A stretch of 7,971 nucleotides of DNA from Bacteroidaceae bacterium (GTDB taxonomy: Bacteria > Bacteroidota > Bacteroidia > Bacteroidales > Bacteroidaceae). This document shows positions 1-6,690 of the stretch, in pieces. The translations under genes were made by a program, and so were the position numbers. The stretch spans positions 1 through 7,971 of the forward strand of contig JAFZKR010000149.1 in the NCBI GenBank assembly GCA_017551845.1, read 5' to 3'. The notes below the pieces were generated by a model, which had not been told where the DNA came from, did not search any database, and saw nothing but the letters and a program-made list of their open reading frames with translations. How positions within the stretch are numbered: the first letter of the stretch is position 1; every line of letters starts with the position of its first letter.

Positions 1-123
1 GAGATTCTTGCCCTGAAGCAACAGCGGGATAGCTTGTTCCTGTATAGGAGTACAATCCACAAAGTTCATGGAATCAATCGCATCAAGTATAGCGGGATGA
101 AAGTCTAGTTCGTTAAATCTCAC
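1..123 (-). CDS. DEAD-box RNA helicase, N-terminal 41 codons (cut by window edge)
   Basis: The minus strand from a GTG at 123-121 stays open to the window edge and encodes 41 residues. They match the start of RhlE/DeaD-type ATP-dependent RNA helicases. A Q motif is visible: Phe3, then 17 residues on the segment Asn20-Gln28 with Thr25-Pro26-Ile27-Gln28, followed by Gln30-Ala31-Ile32-Pro33. In this family the Q motif contacts the adenine of ATP. The Walker A motif expected next lies outside the window. Such helicases unwind RNA in ribosome assembly, mRNA decay or cold adaptation, and which role applies here cannot be told. GTG is chosen as start because it gives the usual two-residue spacing before Phe3. 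The next in-frame ATG (codon 19) would delete the conserved Phe. It begins 10 nt after the LptG-like gene stops, so it is probably the fourth gene of the lon operon. Confidence 0.82.
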   Translation of the reverse strand, partial: MRFNELDFHPAILDAIDSMNFVDCTPIQEQAIPLLLQGKNL

Positions 124-133
124 GTGTGTATAG

Positions 134-1243
134 TTATTTGGGTGCTTTTATATATAGGAACAGAGCTATGAAGAAGAATATTATGTTCGGACTCCATTCT
201 GCCCAGAAAGCGGACATCACTCCTGATACGGCGAACGATGAGGATAACGTCTGGAACATAATGTATGCAAAGCTGAGTCCGATGCCTATTCCGAGATAGA
301 GTCCCATTCCGCCTTTGCGTTTCCGGCTCGAAAGTGACACTCCTATGATGGTGAGTATAAAAGAGGCGAATGACATAGCATACCTTTTGTGGTATTCAAT
401 CTCGAATTCCTGAATATTGCCGAAGCCACGGTTTTTCTGCCTTTGGATATACTCCTTTAGCTCAGGTGATGTCATAGTCTCCTCTTGACCATAGGTGATG
501 AGGAAATCCGATGGCTCGAAATGGATAACCGTATCCAGTTCCGTTCCCTGGCTTATGGTCTCAATATCGCCTGACAGGTCGCGAATCATATAGTTTTTGG
601 CAATCCAATGGTACCTCTCGGCATTGAGGGTATCATAAGTGACGGTACGTGCTGTCATGTGTGAGATTAGTTTCTTGCCATCAAACTTGTCAAGGCAGAA
701 TCTGTATCCCACATGATTATATACTTCATACCGGTCCATATACGCTATGACACCATCATCAATCTCGAGTTGAATACTTGATGTTCCGCTCGAACGCGGT
801 TTGCGGTTCATGTATTCTGTTTCGAAGTCAATACGCTTGGCATTGGCTTTCGGGATTATCTTGGAACCGAGCGATAGTGTCAAACCGGCAATAAGTGCAG
901 CAGATATCAAGTAAGGTATCATCATGCGTTTGAAACTCATGCCTGTAGAGAACATGGCTATGATTTCAGAGTTTTCGGCCAGTTTGGATGTGAAGTATAT
1001 TACTGCAATGAAAACGAAAAGGGGACTGAAAAGATTGGCGAAGTATGGGATGAAATTCAGATAATACCGGAAGGCTATCTCTGCCGCGGATGCTTCCTTG
1101 AGCTTGTCAATCTTCTCGTTGAAATCGAAGACTACGGCGATTGTAATGATCAGGGCGATGGAAAAGAAGTAGGTACCGAGGAACTTCTTTATGATGTACC
1201 AGTCCAGCCTTGTCAGAAATCTTATGTTAAATCTCCTTTTCAT
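134..1243 (-). CDS. lptG: LptF/LptG (YjgP/YjgQ) family permease, LptG-like
   Basis: This 369-residue inner-membrane protein has the layout of the LptF/LptG family. Three N-terminal membrane segments lie near residues 24-40, 65-85 and 110-128. A hydrophilic, mostly beta region of about 140-285 would be the periplasmic jellyroll domain. Three more membrane segments lie near 287-306, 313-334 and 350-366. In the family, LptF and LptG pair with the ATPase LptB to extract lipopolysaccharide from the inner membrane and pass it to LptC/LptA. Conserved-looking stretches include NFIPYFANLFSP (63-74), SKLAENSEIIAM (86-97) and GVSLSSRKRKGGMG (301-314). The reading frame is open up to 1339, but that longer form would overlap tgt by 83 nt. 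The ATG at 1243 gives the family-like start, with a basic tail before RLDWYIIKKFLG, 13 nt after the tgt stop. Whether it acts as LptF or LptG cannot be settled, because the partner is not in the window. Confidence 0.88.
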   Translation of the reverse strand: MKRRFNIRFLTRLDWYIIKKFLGTYFFSIALIITIAVVFDFNEKIDKLKEASAAEIAFRYYLNFIPYFANLFSPLFVFIAVIYFTSKLAENSEIIAMFSTGMSFKRMMIPYLISAALIAGLTLSLGSKIIPKANAKRIDFETEYMNRKPRSSGTSSIQLEIDDGVIAYMDRYEVYNHVGYRFCLDKFDGKKLISHMTARTVTYDTLNAERYHWIAKNYMIRDLSGDIETISQGTELDTVIHFEPSDFLITYGQEETMTSPELKEYIQRQKNRGFGNIQEFEIEYHKRYAMSFASFILTIIGVSLSSRKRKGGMGLYLGIGIGLSFAYIMFQTLSSSFAVSGVMSAFWAEWSPNIIFFFIALFLYIKAPK

Positions 1244-1256
1244 CGCGGAATAGTCT

Positions 1257-2396
1257 TTATAATCTTTGCATAACCTTTTGTACCATAATATCTTTCCAGG
1301 TGTGGTAGTCATCGGCCAGGATGTGTTTACGCGCCTCACGTACCAGCCACAGATAGAAGGCCAGGTTATGGAGAGATGCTATTTGGAGTGCCAGATACTC
1401 CTGGGCCTTGAAAAGGTGGTGAAGGTAAGCTTTGCTGTAGAGGGTATCCACATATGATGCTCCATCGGTCTCAATAGGCTCAAAGGCATCCTCCCACTTT
1501 CTGTTGCGTATGTTTATAATACCGTCCTTAGTGAAAAGCATTGCGTTGCGTCCGTTACGGGTGGGCATCACGCAGTCAAACATATCGACTCCAAGTGCTA
1601 TTGCCTCCAGTATATTGGCGGGTGTGCCTACACCCATCAGGTAACGCGGCTTGTCCTGAGGCAGAATACCGTGTACAAGGTCAATCATCTCATACATAAC
1701 CTCGGTGGGCTCACCTACGGCAAGTCCCCCTATGGCATTACCTTCGGCGTTTTTCGATGCGATATATTCGGCTGATTCCGAGCGAAGGTCCCTATATACA
1801 CAGCCTTGGACGATGGGGAACAGAGCCTGATGATAGCCGTATTTGGGCTCGGTATCGCCGAAGTGCTGTATGCAACGGTCCAGCCAGCGGTGGGTACGCT
1901 CCATAGACTGTTTTGCATACTTGTAATCGGCCGTACCGGGACAACACTCATCAAATGCCATCATGATGTCGGCACCTATGCTGCGCTCAATGTCCATCAC
2001 ACGTTCCGGGGTGAAGAGGTGGCGGGAGCCGTCAATGTGCGACTGGAATGTTACACCCTCCTCGGTCATCTTACGGAGACCTGTCAGCGAGAACACCTGG
2101 AACCCGCCGCTATCAGTGAGCATGGGAAGGTCAACACTGTTGAATTTGTGCAATCCACCGGCTTTTTCAAGGACTTCCAAGCCGGGGCGAAGGTAAAGGT
2201 GATAGGTGTTCCCAAGAATAATCTGGGCCTTGATATCTTTTTTGAGTTCCGGCACCTGCACGGCCTTGACTGAACCAACGGTACCCACCGGCATGAATAT
2301 CGGGGTCTCTATCACCCCATGTCCGGTGGTAATCCTGCCGGCTCTTGCATGGCTTGTTCCGTCAGTATGCTGAAGTTCAAATCCGAATCCGCCCAA
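1257..2396 (-). CDS. tgt: Queuine/preQ1 tRNA-guanine transglycosylase
   Basis: Tgt exchanges the wobble guanine of GUN-anticodon tRNAs (Asp, Asn, His, Tyr) for preQ1 or queuine in queuosine synthesis. From a TTG at 2396 the product is 379 residues, the normal family length. Catalytic features are present: Asp95 in LTDSGGFQ, Asp149 in MMAFDEC, GGLAVG (223-228), and the nucleophile Asp274 in DMFDCVMPTRNGR with Arg280. Val227 occupies the position that is Val in preQ1-using bacterial enzymes and Gly in eukaryotic queuine enzymes, so preQ1 use is inferred. The usual zinc motif CxCxxC is absent: aligned without gaps, its cysteines are Gly312, Ser314 and Asp317, while the fourth ligand His343 remains. 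The frame is open upstream to 2486 inside lon, with ATGs at 2486 and 2444. Similarity starts at GFELQ, so the TTG 7 nt after the lon stop is preferred. The exact start is less certain than the gene. Confidence 0.9.
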   Translation of the reverse strand: MGGFGFELQHTDGTSHARAGRITTGHGVIETPIFMPVGTVGSVKAVQVPELKKDIKAQIILGNTYHLYLRPGLEVLEKAGGLHKFNSVDLPMLTDSGGFQVFSLTGLRKMTEEGVTFQSHIDGSRHLFTPERVMDIERSIGADIMMAFDECCPGTADYKYAKQSMERTHRWLDRCIQHFGDTEPKYGYHQALFPIVQGCVYRDLRSESAEYIASKNAEGNAIGGLAVGEPTEVMYEMIDLVHGILPQDKPRYLMGVGTPANILEAIALGVDMFDCVMPTRNGRNAMLFTKDGIINIRNRKWEDAFEPIETDGASYVDTLYSKAYLHHLFKAQEYLALQIASLHNLAFYLWLVREARKHILADDYHTWKDIMVQKVMQRL

Positions 2397-2403
2397 TGTC
2401 GTT

Positions 2404-4875
2404 TTATTTTTCTGGTTGCTTAATAGGGATGATATCCTGGGCATCCGATACTTTCTCGTCAAGCAGGGCAATCTTCCATACTTCACTTATGTTGCTTACA
2501 TAGTGGAACTCCACACCTGTGAGATACTCGGCCGGAATTTCCTCTATGTCACGCTTGTTTTCAGTACAGAGTATTATGTCTGTTATTCCGGCACGTTTAG
2601 CTGCAAGTATTTTTTCACGTATGCCACCCACAGGCAGAACTTTGCCGCGTAATGTGATCTCACCTGTCATAGCCAGATTGGCACGTACTTTCCGTTGTGT
2701 GAAGGCCGATGCTATTGACGTAGCCATAGTAATACCTGCAGACGGACCGTCCTTGGGGATAGCACCTTCAGGAACGTGGATATGAACATTCCATGAGCTG
2801 AAAACTGACGGATCCAGGTCAAGAAGTCCGGCATGAGCACGGATGTACTCCATTGCCAGCATAGCTGACTCCTTCATAACGTCGCCCAGATTACCGGTAA
2901 GGGTTAGTTTTCCCTCCTTGCCGCGACTCAAACTGGTCTCAACAAAGAGTATCTCACCGCCTACGGCAGTCCATGCAAGACCTGTGACCACACCTGCATA
3001 GTCGTTTCCCTGATACTTGTCACGCGAATAGGGCTTGGTGCCAAGCAGATCCTTGAGATCTGCCGGTTTTACCGTCATTTTCCCGAAATCAGAGTCATTG
3101 GCGTAGCGGCAAGCAGTCTTGCGGCATATCTTGCCTATCTTCTTGTCCAGCTCACGTACGCCTGATTCGCGGGTATAGTTTTCAATGATGGATTCTATGG
3201 CGGATTTGGTGATATTCAGAGAGCCCTTCTTGAGACCATTGGCCTCCATCTCCTTGGGGATGAGGTGCCGTTTGGCAATCTCAATCTTCTCCTCAGTGAT
3301 GTATCCGCTTACTTCAATCAGCTCCATACGGTCCAGTAGAGGTGCGGGTATAGTGTTGATATTGTTAGCGGTAGCAATGAACATAACCTTTGACAAGTCA
3401 TAGTCTATATCCAAATAATTATCATGGAATGCTACGTTCTGCTCCGGGTCAAGCACTTCAAGAAGTGCCGATGACGGGTCCCCCTGGTTTGTCATCTGGC
3501 TTACTTTGTCGATTTCATCGAGGATAAAGACAGGGTTCGAGGAACCGGCTTTTGTCAATCCCTTGATGATACGGCCGGGCATGGCACCGATGTAGGTCTT
3601 GCGGTGACCGCGTATTTCGGCCTCATCGTGAAGACCGCCCAATGACACACGTACATATTTGCGCTTGAGGGCGTTGGCAATGGAGAGTCCGAGCGATGTC
3701 TTGCCCACTCCGGGAGGGCCATATAAGCAGAGTATAGGCGATTTGAAGTCACCACGCAGTTTCATGACTGCCAGATGTTCCAGAATGCGTTCCTTGACTT
3801 TTTCCAATCCGTAATGGTCTTTATCAAGAGCCTTGCGGGCATTGCTCATGTCAAGGTTATCCTTGGTGTATTCGCCCCATGGCAGGCTCAGGACTGTCTG
3901 CAGGTATGATAGCTGTACGTTGTAGTCCGGAGACTGTGAGTTGGTGCGCTCCAATTTGACAAGCTCCTTGTCGAAAATCTTGCGGACTTCGGCACTCCAT
4001 TTTTTTTGGTTTGCCTTGAGCCGCATCTCTTCGATATCCTGGTCTTGTACGCTGCCGCCTAACTCATCCTGAATGTTCTTTAGCTCCTGCTGGAGGAAGT
4101 ACTCTTTCTGTTGTTTGTCAATATCCTCATGGGTACGGCGTTGGATGCTCATCTTGAGCTCTGCCAGCTGTATCTCACGATTGAGTATGGAAAGCAGGCG
4201 AAGGGCTCGGCTGGAACAGGTTCCCTCGCGAAGCAGGTGTACCTTCTCCTTGATATCGAAAGGCAGGTTGGCGCAGATGAAGTTTATGAGGAACAGACCG
4301 TTGGTTATGTTCTTGAGGGCGAAAGCTGCATCAGGCTGTATGCTGTCCGACAGTTTGACGTATTTGATTGCCGCATCCTTGCAGGAATCAACAATAGCTT
4401 TGAACTCCTTGCTGCGAGTGGGAGGCAGAACCTCAGGGAATATCTCGGCATTGCCTATCAGATAAGGTGTTTTGCTCACTATGCTCTTGAGCTTGATTCT
4501 CTGCATACCCTGCAATACTACAGTGGTCGTCTGGTCAGGCATATCGAACACCCTGATTATCTTGGTCAGGACACCTGTAGCATACAAGTCATTAAAATCA
4601 GGTTCTTCCGTATCAGGCTCTTTCTGGCAGAATACTGCTATCTGCTTGCCTTCAGCGGATGCATTCTGTATGAGTTTCAGTGATGATTTGCGCCCCACAC
4701 TGACTGGCATCACGACGGTGGGGAAGAGTACCATGTTCCGGAGTGGAAGTATAGGCACTATCTCGTCCATGTCGGAGTCAAAAAGTCCGTTCTCATTGCC
4801 GTCAAAATCGGCTATCATGGAAAATGCCGGATTCGACTCGTCAAAAGATTCCTCCTGCTGTTTCTTAGTAAACAT
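2404..4875 (-). CDS. lon: ATP-dependent protease Lon (La)
   Basis: This is a full-length bacterial (LonA) protease of 823 residues that degrades misfolded and regulatory proteins in the cytoplasm as an ATP-driven hexamer. The N-terminal substrate-binding domain starts near residue 40 ([12 protein letters not shown]) and runs into a helical region at about 235-345. The AAA+ module has Walker [10 protein letters not shown] (386-394), Walker B VFILDEID (449-456), a sensor-1 Asn pair at 504-505, an arginine finger at about Arg516 and a sensor-2 Arg574 in GVRELDKK. The C-terminal protease domain has the Ser712/Lys755 dyad ([14 protein letters not shown]), with the same 43-residue spacing as Ser679/Lys722 of E. 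coli Lon. The ATG at 4875 is chosen because it follows a Bacteroidota -7 element by about 24 nt. There is no Shine-Dalgarno sequence, and the start codon sits in a small inverted repeat. It is the first gene of the leftward operon. Codons 291-292 lie in an A8 tract. Confidence 0.97.
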   Translation of the reverse strand: MFTKKQQEESFDESNPAFSMIADFDGNENGLFDSDMDEIVPILPLRNMVLFPTVVMPVSVGRKSSLKLIQNASAEGKQIAVFCQKEPDTEEPDFNDLYATGVLTKIIRVFDMPDQTTTVVLQGMQRIKLKSIVSKTPYLIGNAEIFPEVLPPTRSKEFKAIVDSCKDAAIKYVKLSDSIQPDAAFALKNITNGLFLINFICANLPFDIKEKVHLLREGTCSSRALRLLSILNREIQLAELKMSIQRRTHEDIDKQQKEYFLQQELKNIQDELGGSVQDQDIEEMRLKANQKKWSAEVRKIFDKELVKLERTNSQSPDYNVQLSYLQTVLSLPWGEYTKDNLDMSNARKALDKDHYGLEKVKERILEHLAVMKLRGDFKSPILCLYGPPGVGKTSLGLSIANALKRKYVRVSLGGLHDEAEIRGHRKTYIGAMPGRIIKGLTKAGSSNPVFILDEIDKVSQMTNQGDPSSALLEVLDPEQNVAFHDNYLDIDYDLSKVMFIATANNINTIPAPLLDRMELIEVSGYITEEKIEIAKRHLIPKEMEANGLKKGSLNITKSAIESIIENYTRESGVRELDKKIGKICRKTACRYANDSDFGKMTVKPADLKDLLGTKPYSRDKYQGNDYAGVVTGLAWTAVGGEILFVETSLSRGKEGKLTLTGNLGDVMKESAMLAMEYIRAHAGLLDLDPSVFSSWNVHIHVPEGAIPKDGPSAGITMATSIASAFTQRKVRANLAMTGEITLRGKVLPVGGIREKILAAKRAGITDIILCTENKRDIEEIPAEYLTGVEFHYVSNISEVWKIALLDEKVSDAQDIIPIKQPEK

Positions 4876-4888
4876 ATATAGTATATGT
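4872..4888 (-). promoter_or_regulatory. A/U-rich inverted repeat enclosing the lon start codon (possible thermosensing hairpin)
   Basis: In the lon transcript the bases ACAUAUA, a CUA loop and UAUAUGU form a perfect 7-bp stem. The AUG start codon lies entirely in the 3' arm. Only one of the seven pairs is G-C, so the stem is weak and could melt with rising temperature. The inverted repeat is visible in the sequence. That it controls translation is inference only. An A/T-rich leader can produce such a repeat by chance. Confidence 0.4.
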
Positions 4889-4898
4889 AAATAATGTG

Positions 4899-4906
4899 CA
4901 AATTTA
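4899..4906 (-). promoter_or_regulatory. lon promoter, -7 element
   Basis: On the minus strand this reads TAAATTTG, a perfect match to the Bacteroidota -7 consensus TAnnTTTG. It lies 23 nt before the lon ATG, which implies a 5' leader of roughly 18-20 nt. I see no TTTG at the expected 19-21 nt upstream, so the -33 element is weak or replaced by an activator. Confidence 0.65.
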
Positions 4907-4923
4907 GTGATTTGCCCGCAAGG

Positions 4924-4933
4924 AACAGCTGTT
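4924..4933. repeat. 10-bp perfect palindrome between the lon and trmN6 promoters
   Basis: AACAGCTGTT is its own reverse complement. It lies near the middle of the divergent lon/trmN6 region, where the -33 regions of both promoters would fall. It could be an operator half or core, but a single 10-bp palindrome is also plausible by chance. Confidence 0.3.
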
Positions 4934-4958
4934 TAACGGGCTAAATCAATAAAAAAAG

Positions 4959-4966
4959 TATTTTTG
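4959..4966 (+). promoter_or_regulatory. trmN6 promoter, -7 element
   Basis: TATTTTTG matches the Bacteroidota -7 consensus TAnnTTTG. The closest -33-like sequence is TTTA at 4932-4935, 23 nt upstream, which is a poor match with a long spacer. Transcription would begin near 4971-4973 and leave a leader of about 15 nt before the ATG at 4988. The TTG at 4964 lies inside this element, so it would not be transcribed and cannot be the start codon. Confidence 0.65.
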
Positions 4967-4987
4967 CGGTGTCAAATCTGTCAGGTT

Positions 4988-5692
4988 ATGTCAAACAGCT
5001 GGTTCAGATTCAAGCATTTTATGGTGAATCAGGATGATTGTGCCATGAAGGTAGGTACGGACGGGGTGTTGCTTGGTGCGTGGACCGACATCCCTGAAGG
5101 ATGCCGCTTGCTGGATATAGGTACCGGTACCGGCGTGATGGCACTTATGGCAACCCAGAGAGGCGCAGGGAGTGTTGTTGCTATAGAGATTGATGGAGCT
5201 GCAGCTGCTCAGGCAACCCGTAATGTCGCTCAGTCGGAATGGGCGGATAGGATAGTGGTGATTAATTGCGATGTGGCTGAATTTCATCCTGACGAAAAAT
5301 TTGACAGAATTCTTTCAAACCCTCCGTTTTTCCGTGATTCACTTCGTTCTCCGGACTCTGTCCGCAATGCAGCACGACATAATGATTCTCTCAGTTATGA
5401 AACTCTTGTCCGATGCTCTGCCGATATGTTGGCACCTGATGGCCAGCTATGTGTGGTCCTTCCTTTCGGATCAGTGGAGGATTTTGTTAAATGCGCATCA
5501 TCCGAGGACCTCTGTCTTGTGCGAAGGACTGATGTGATGACTGTTCCGGGCCGTGATCCTAAGCGTTCTCTGCTCTCATTCGCGACGGTTCACGTACAGC
5601 CGATTACCAGTGTCCTGAGTATATACGATGCTGTCGGGAACGAATCAGCGGAATATATTGAACTTGTTAAGGATTTTTACTTAAGATACTGA
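4988..5692 (+). CDS. trmN6: tRNA1(Val) (adenine37-N6)-methyltransferase, TrmN6/YfiC type
   Basis: This is a 234-residue class I SAM-dependent methyltransferase. Motif I, LLDIGTGTG (41-49), binds S-adenosylmethionine. An acidic end of the second strand is seen in AIEID (65-69). Motif IV is NPPFF (111-115), the signature of enzymes that methylate an exocyclic amino group of adenine. The N-terminal pattern FRFKHF followed by CAMKVGTDGVLLGAW (18-32) is typical of the TrmN6/YfiC group, which modifies A37 of tRNA-Val in E. coli. The tRNA target here is inferred from the family. The frame extends back to a TTG at 4964, but that codon lies in the promoter -7 element, and family similarity begins at the ATG used here. 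It is divergent from lon and converges on the lipid kinase gene with two bases between stop codons. Confidence 0.87.
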   Translation: MSNSWFRFKHFMVNQDDCAMKVGTDGVLLGAWTDIPEGCRLLDIGTGTGVMALMATQRGAGSVVAIEIDGAAAAQATRNVAQSEWADRIVVINCDVAEFHPDEKFDRILSNPPFFRDSLRSPDSVRNAARHNDSLSYETLVRCSADMLAPDGQLCVVLPFGSVEDFVKCASSEDLCLVRRTDVMTVPGRDPKRSLLSFATVHVQPITSVLSIYDAVGNESAEYIELVKDFYLRY

Positions 5693-5694
5693 CT

Positions 5695-6588
5695 TCAGAT
5701 GCGGTGTCTTTTGTCGGGTATCATGGCCTTGAGTCCATGAGGTATCAATTCTATGTTTATCTCTTTTCCCAGGTGGATGGGATCACCGTCAAAATGTGCG
5801 GGTCCGTCTGATTCCCTGCTTATTGTAAGACGTCGGCATTTGCTTATCGAGACATTCGGGTTCCGGCCCAACTGCCGGTTGAATAGCTGGAACGCTATTA
5901 GCGGAGCATCAATCACTGTGAACGGGTGTACAACAACTACATCCAACAAACCGTCCTGGAGAGAAGCCGTAGGGGCGATATAGGCATTGTTTCCCCATTG
6001 GTCGGCATTAGCGCAGGTCACTATGAAGCACTCGAAAGTTTCAGTGGAGTTGTCAAAGGAGAGTTTGTATATGGAGTTCTTGTATGTGGCCATTTCCTTC
6101 AGGATGTTCTCTAGATAGGTGAGAAGTCCGCGTGTCCGGGAGCTGGAGAATGATTCGCTCACTTTGGCATCGAAACCAACTCCGCAGGTACAGAAGAAAG
6201 GATGCTCCTCAATGAGTCCGTAGTCGATGTTTTCAAAGATTGATTTGTCCAACCATTTTACTGCTTTATAAGGATCGGTCGGGATTCCGAGATGTCGTGC
6301 AAGGCCGTTGCCTGAGCCGCATGGAATAATACCGAGAGCTGTTTCTGTCCCTATCAATCCGCAGCCCACCTCATTCACTGTCCCGTCACCTCCCACAGCA
6401 ATCACAGCATCATATCCTTTTTCTGCATATTCTGCAGCAAGTTCAGTGGCATGTCCTTTATGGTCAGTGGTTACTATGGAAAAGTCGTACAGGTCACGGT
6501 TCGTGAACGTCCTTATAATCGAAGTCACCGGTATCAGCCTATGACCTCCCGAAATAGGGTTATATACAAAAAGAATCCTTCGTTTCAT
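5695..6588 (-). CDS. Diacylglycerol/sphingosine-kinase-family lipid kinase
   Basis: This 297-residue protein belongs to the DAGK catalytic family (DgkB/YegS/BmrU and sphingosine kinases), which phosphorylates a lipid hydroxyl with ATP at the membrane face. The N terminus has FVYNPISGG (7-15), followed by the nucleotide-binding signature GGDGTVNEV (66-74) and GSGNGLARHL (91-100). The second, beta-rich domain has GVGFDAKV (136-143), and DGDP (267-270) lies near the C terminus. No signal peptide or membrane segment is seen, and length is normal for the family. The substrate cannot be read from the sequence. Diacylglycerol is the default guess, but the head-to-head neighbour is a serine palmitoyltransferase, so a long-chain base or ceramide is also possible. 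The ATG at 6588 gives the family start directly before the first beta strand. Confidence 0.87.
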   Translation of the reverse strand: MKRRILFVYNPISGGHRLIPVTSIIRTFTNRDLYDFSIVTTDHKGHATELAAEYAEKGYDAVIAVGGDGTVNEVGCGLIGTETALGIIPCGSGNGLARHLGIPTDPYKAVKWLDKSIFENIDYGLIEEHPFFCTCGVGFDAKVSESFSSSRTRGLLTYLENILKEMATYKNSIYKLSFDNSTETFECFIVTCANADQWGNNAYIAPTASLQDGLLDVVVVHPFTVIDAPLIAFQLFNRQLGRNPNVSISKCRRLTISRESDGPAHFDGDPIHLGKEINIELIPHGLKAMIPDKRHRI

Positions 6589-6614
6589 CCCACAATGGTG
6601 AACTATTCCTGACG

Positions 6615-6622
6615 CGAAGATA
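6615..6622 (-). promoter_or_regulatory. Possible lipid kinase promoter, -7 element
   Basis: The minus strand reads TATCTTCG, one mismatch from TAnnTTTG, 26 nt before the kinase ATG. A CTTG at 6645-6648 lies 22 nt upstream as a possible -33 element. Both matches are imperfect, so this is a weak call. Confidence 0.32.
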
Positions 6623-6648
6623 TGAAAAAGATGAAGAATCCGCTCAAG

Positions 6649-6683
6649 TTTGTTCCGTGAAGGTTTTTTATTGACTAATTTTG
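6649..6683 (+). promoter_or_regulatory. spt promoter (-33 TTTG, -7 TAATTTTG)
   Basis: TTTG at 6649-6652 and TAATTTTG at 6676-6683 fit the Bacteroidota promoter pattern, although the 23-nt spacer is longer than the usual 19-21. Only 7 nt separate the -7 element from the spt ATG. Transcription should therefore start within a few bases of the start codon. Confidence 0.65.
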
Positions 6684-6690
6684 CGCCGTT

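Noticed and set aside
1806..2273. 155-codon open frame antisense to tgt
   Set aside because: It is a shadow of the conserved tgt coding sequence, with no family resemblance.
4111..4683. 190-codon open frame antisense to lon
   Set aside because: It lies fully inside lon, which has intact catalytic motifs. The composition matches a shadow frame, and there is no promoter or recognisable domain.
4964..4987. Upstream TTG start that would lengthen TrmN6 by 8 residues
   Set aside because: The TTG lies inside the -7 promoter element TATTTTTG (4959-4966) and so would not be in the mRNA. Family similarity begins at the ATG at 4988.
4970..4995. TGTCA repeated three times around the trmN6 start, at 9-10 nt spacing
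   Set aside because: A five-base repeat in part of a coding region is too short to separate from chance. It is recorded in case a motif search recovers it.
5717..5740. CATGG/CCATG inverted repeat near the end of the lipid kinase gene as a terminator
   Set aside because: The stem is only 5 bp with an 8-nt loop and no T-run, inside the coding sequence.
6622..6660. 13-codon open frame (ATG to TGA) upstream of spt, plus strand, encoding a short basic peptide
   Set aside because: It lies upstream of the spt -7 element and overlaps the putative promoter elements of both genes, so it would not be in the spt leader. It has no visible promoter of its own and is short enough to be chance.
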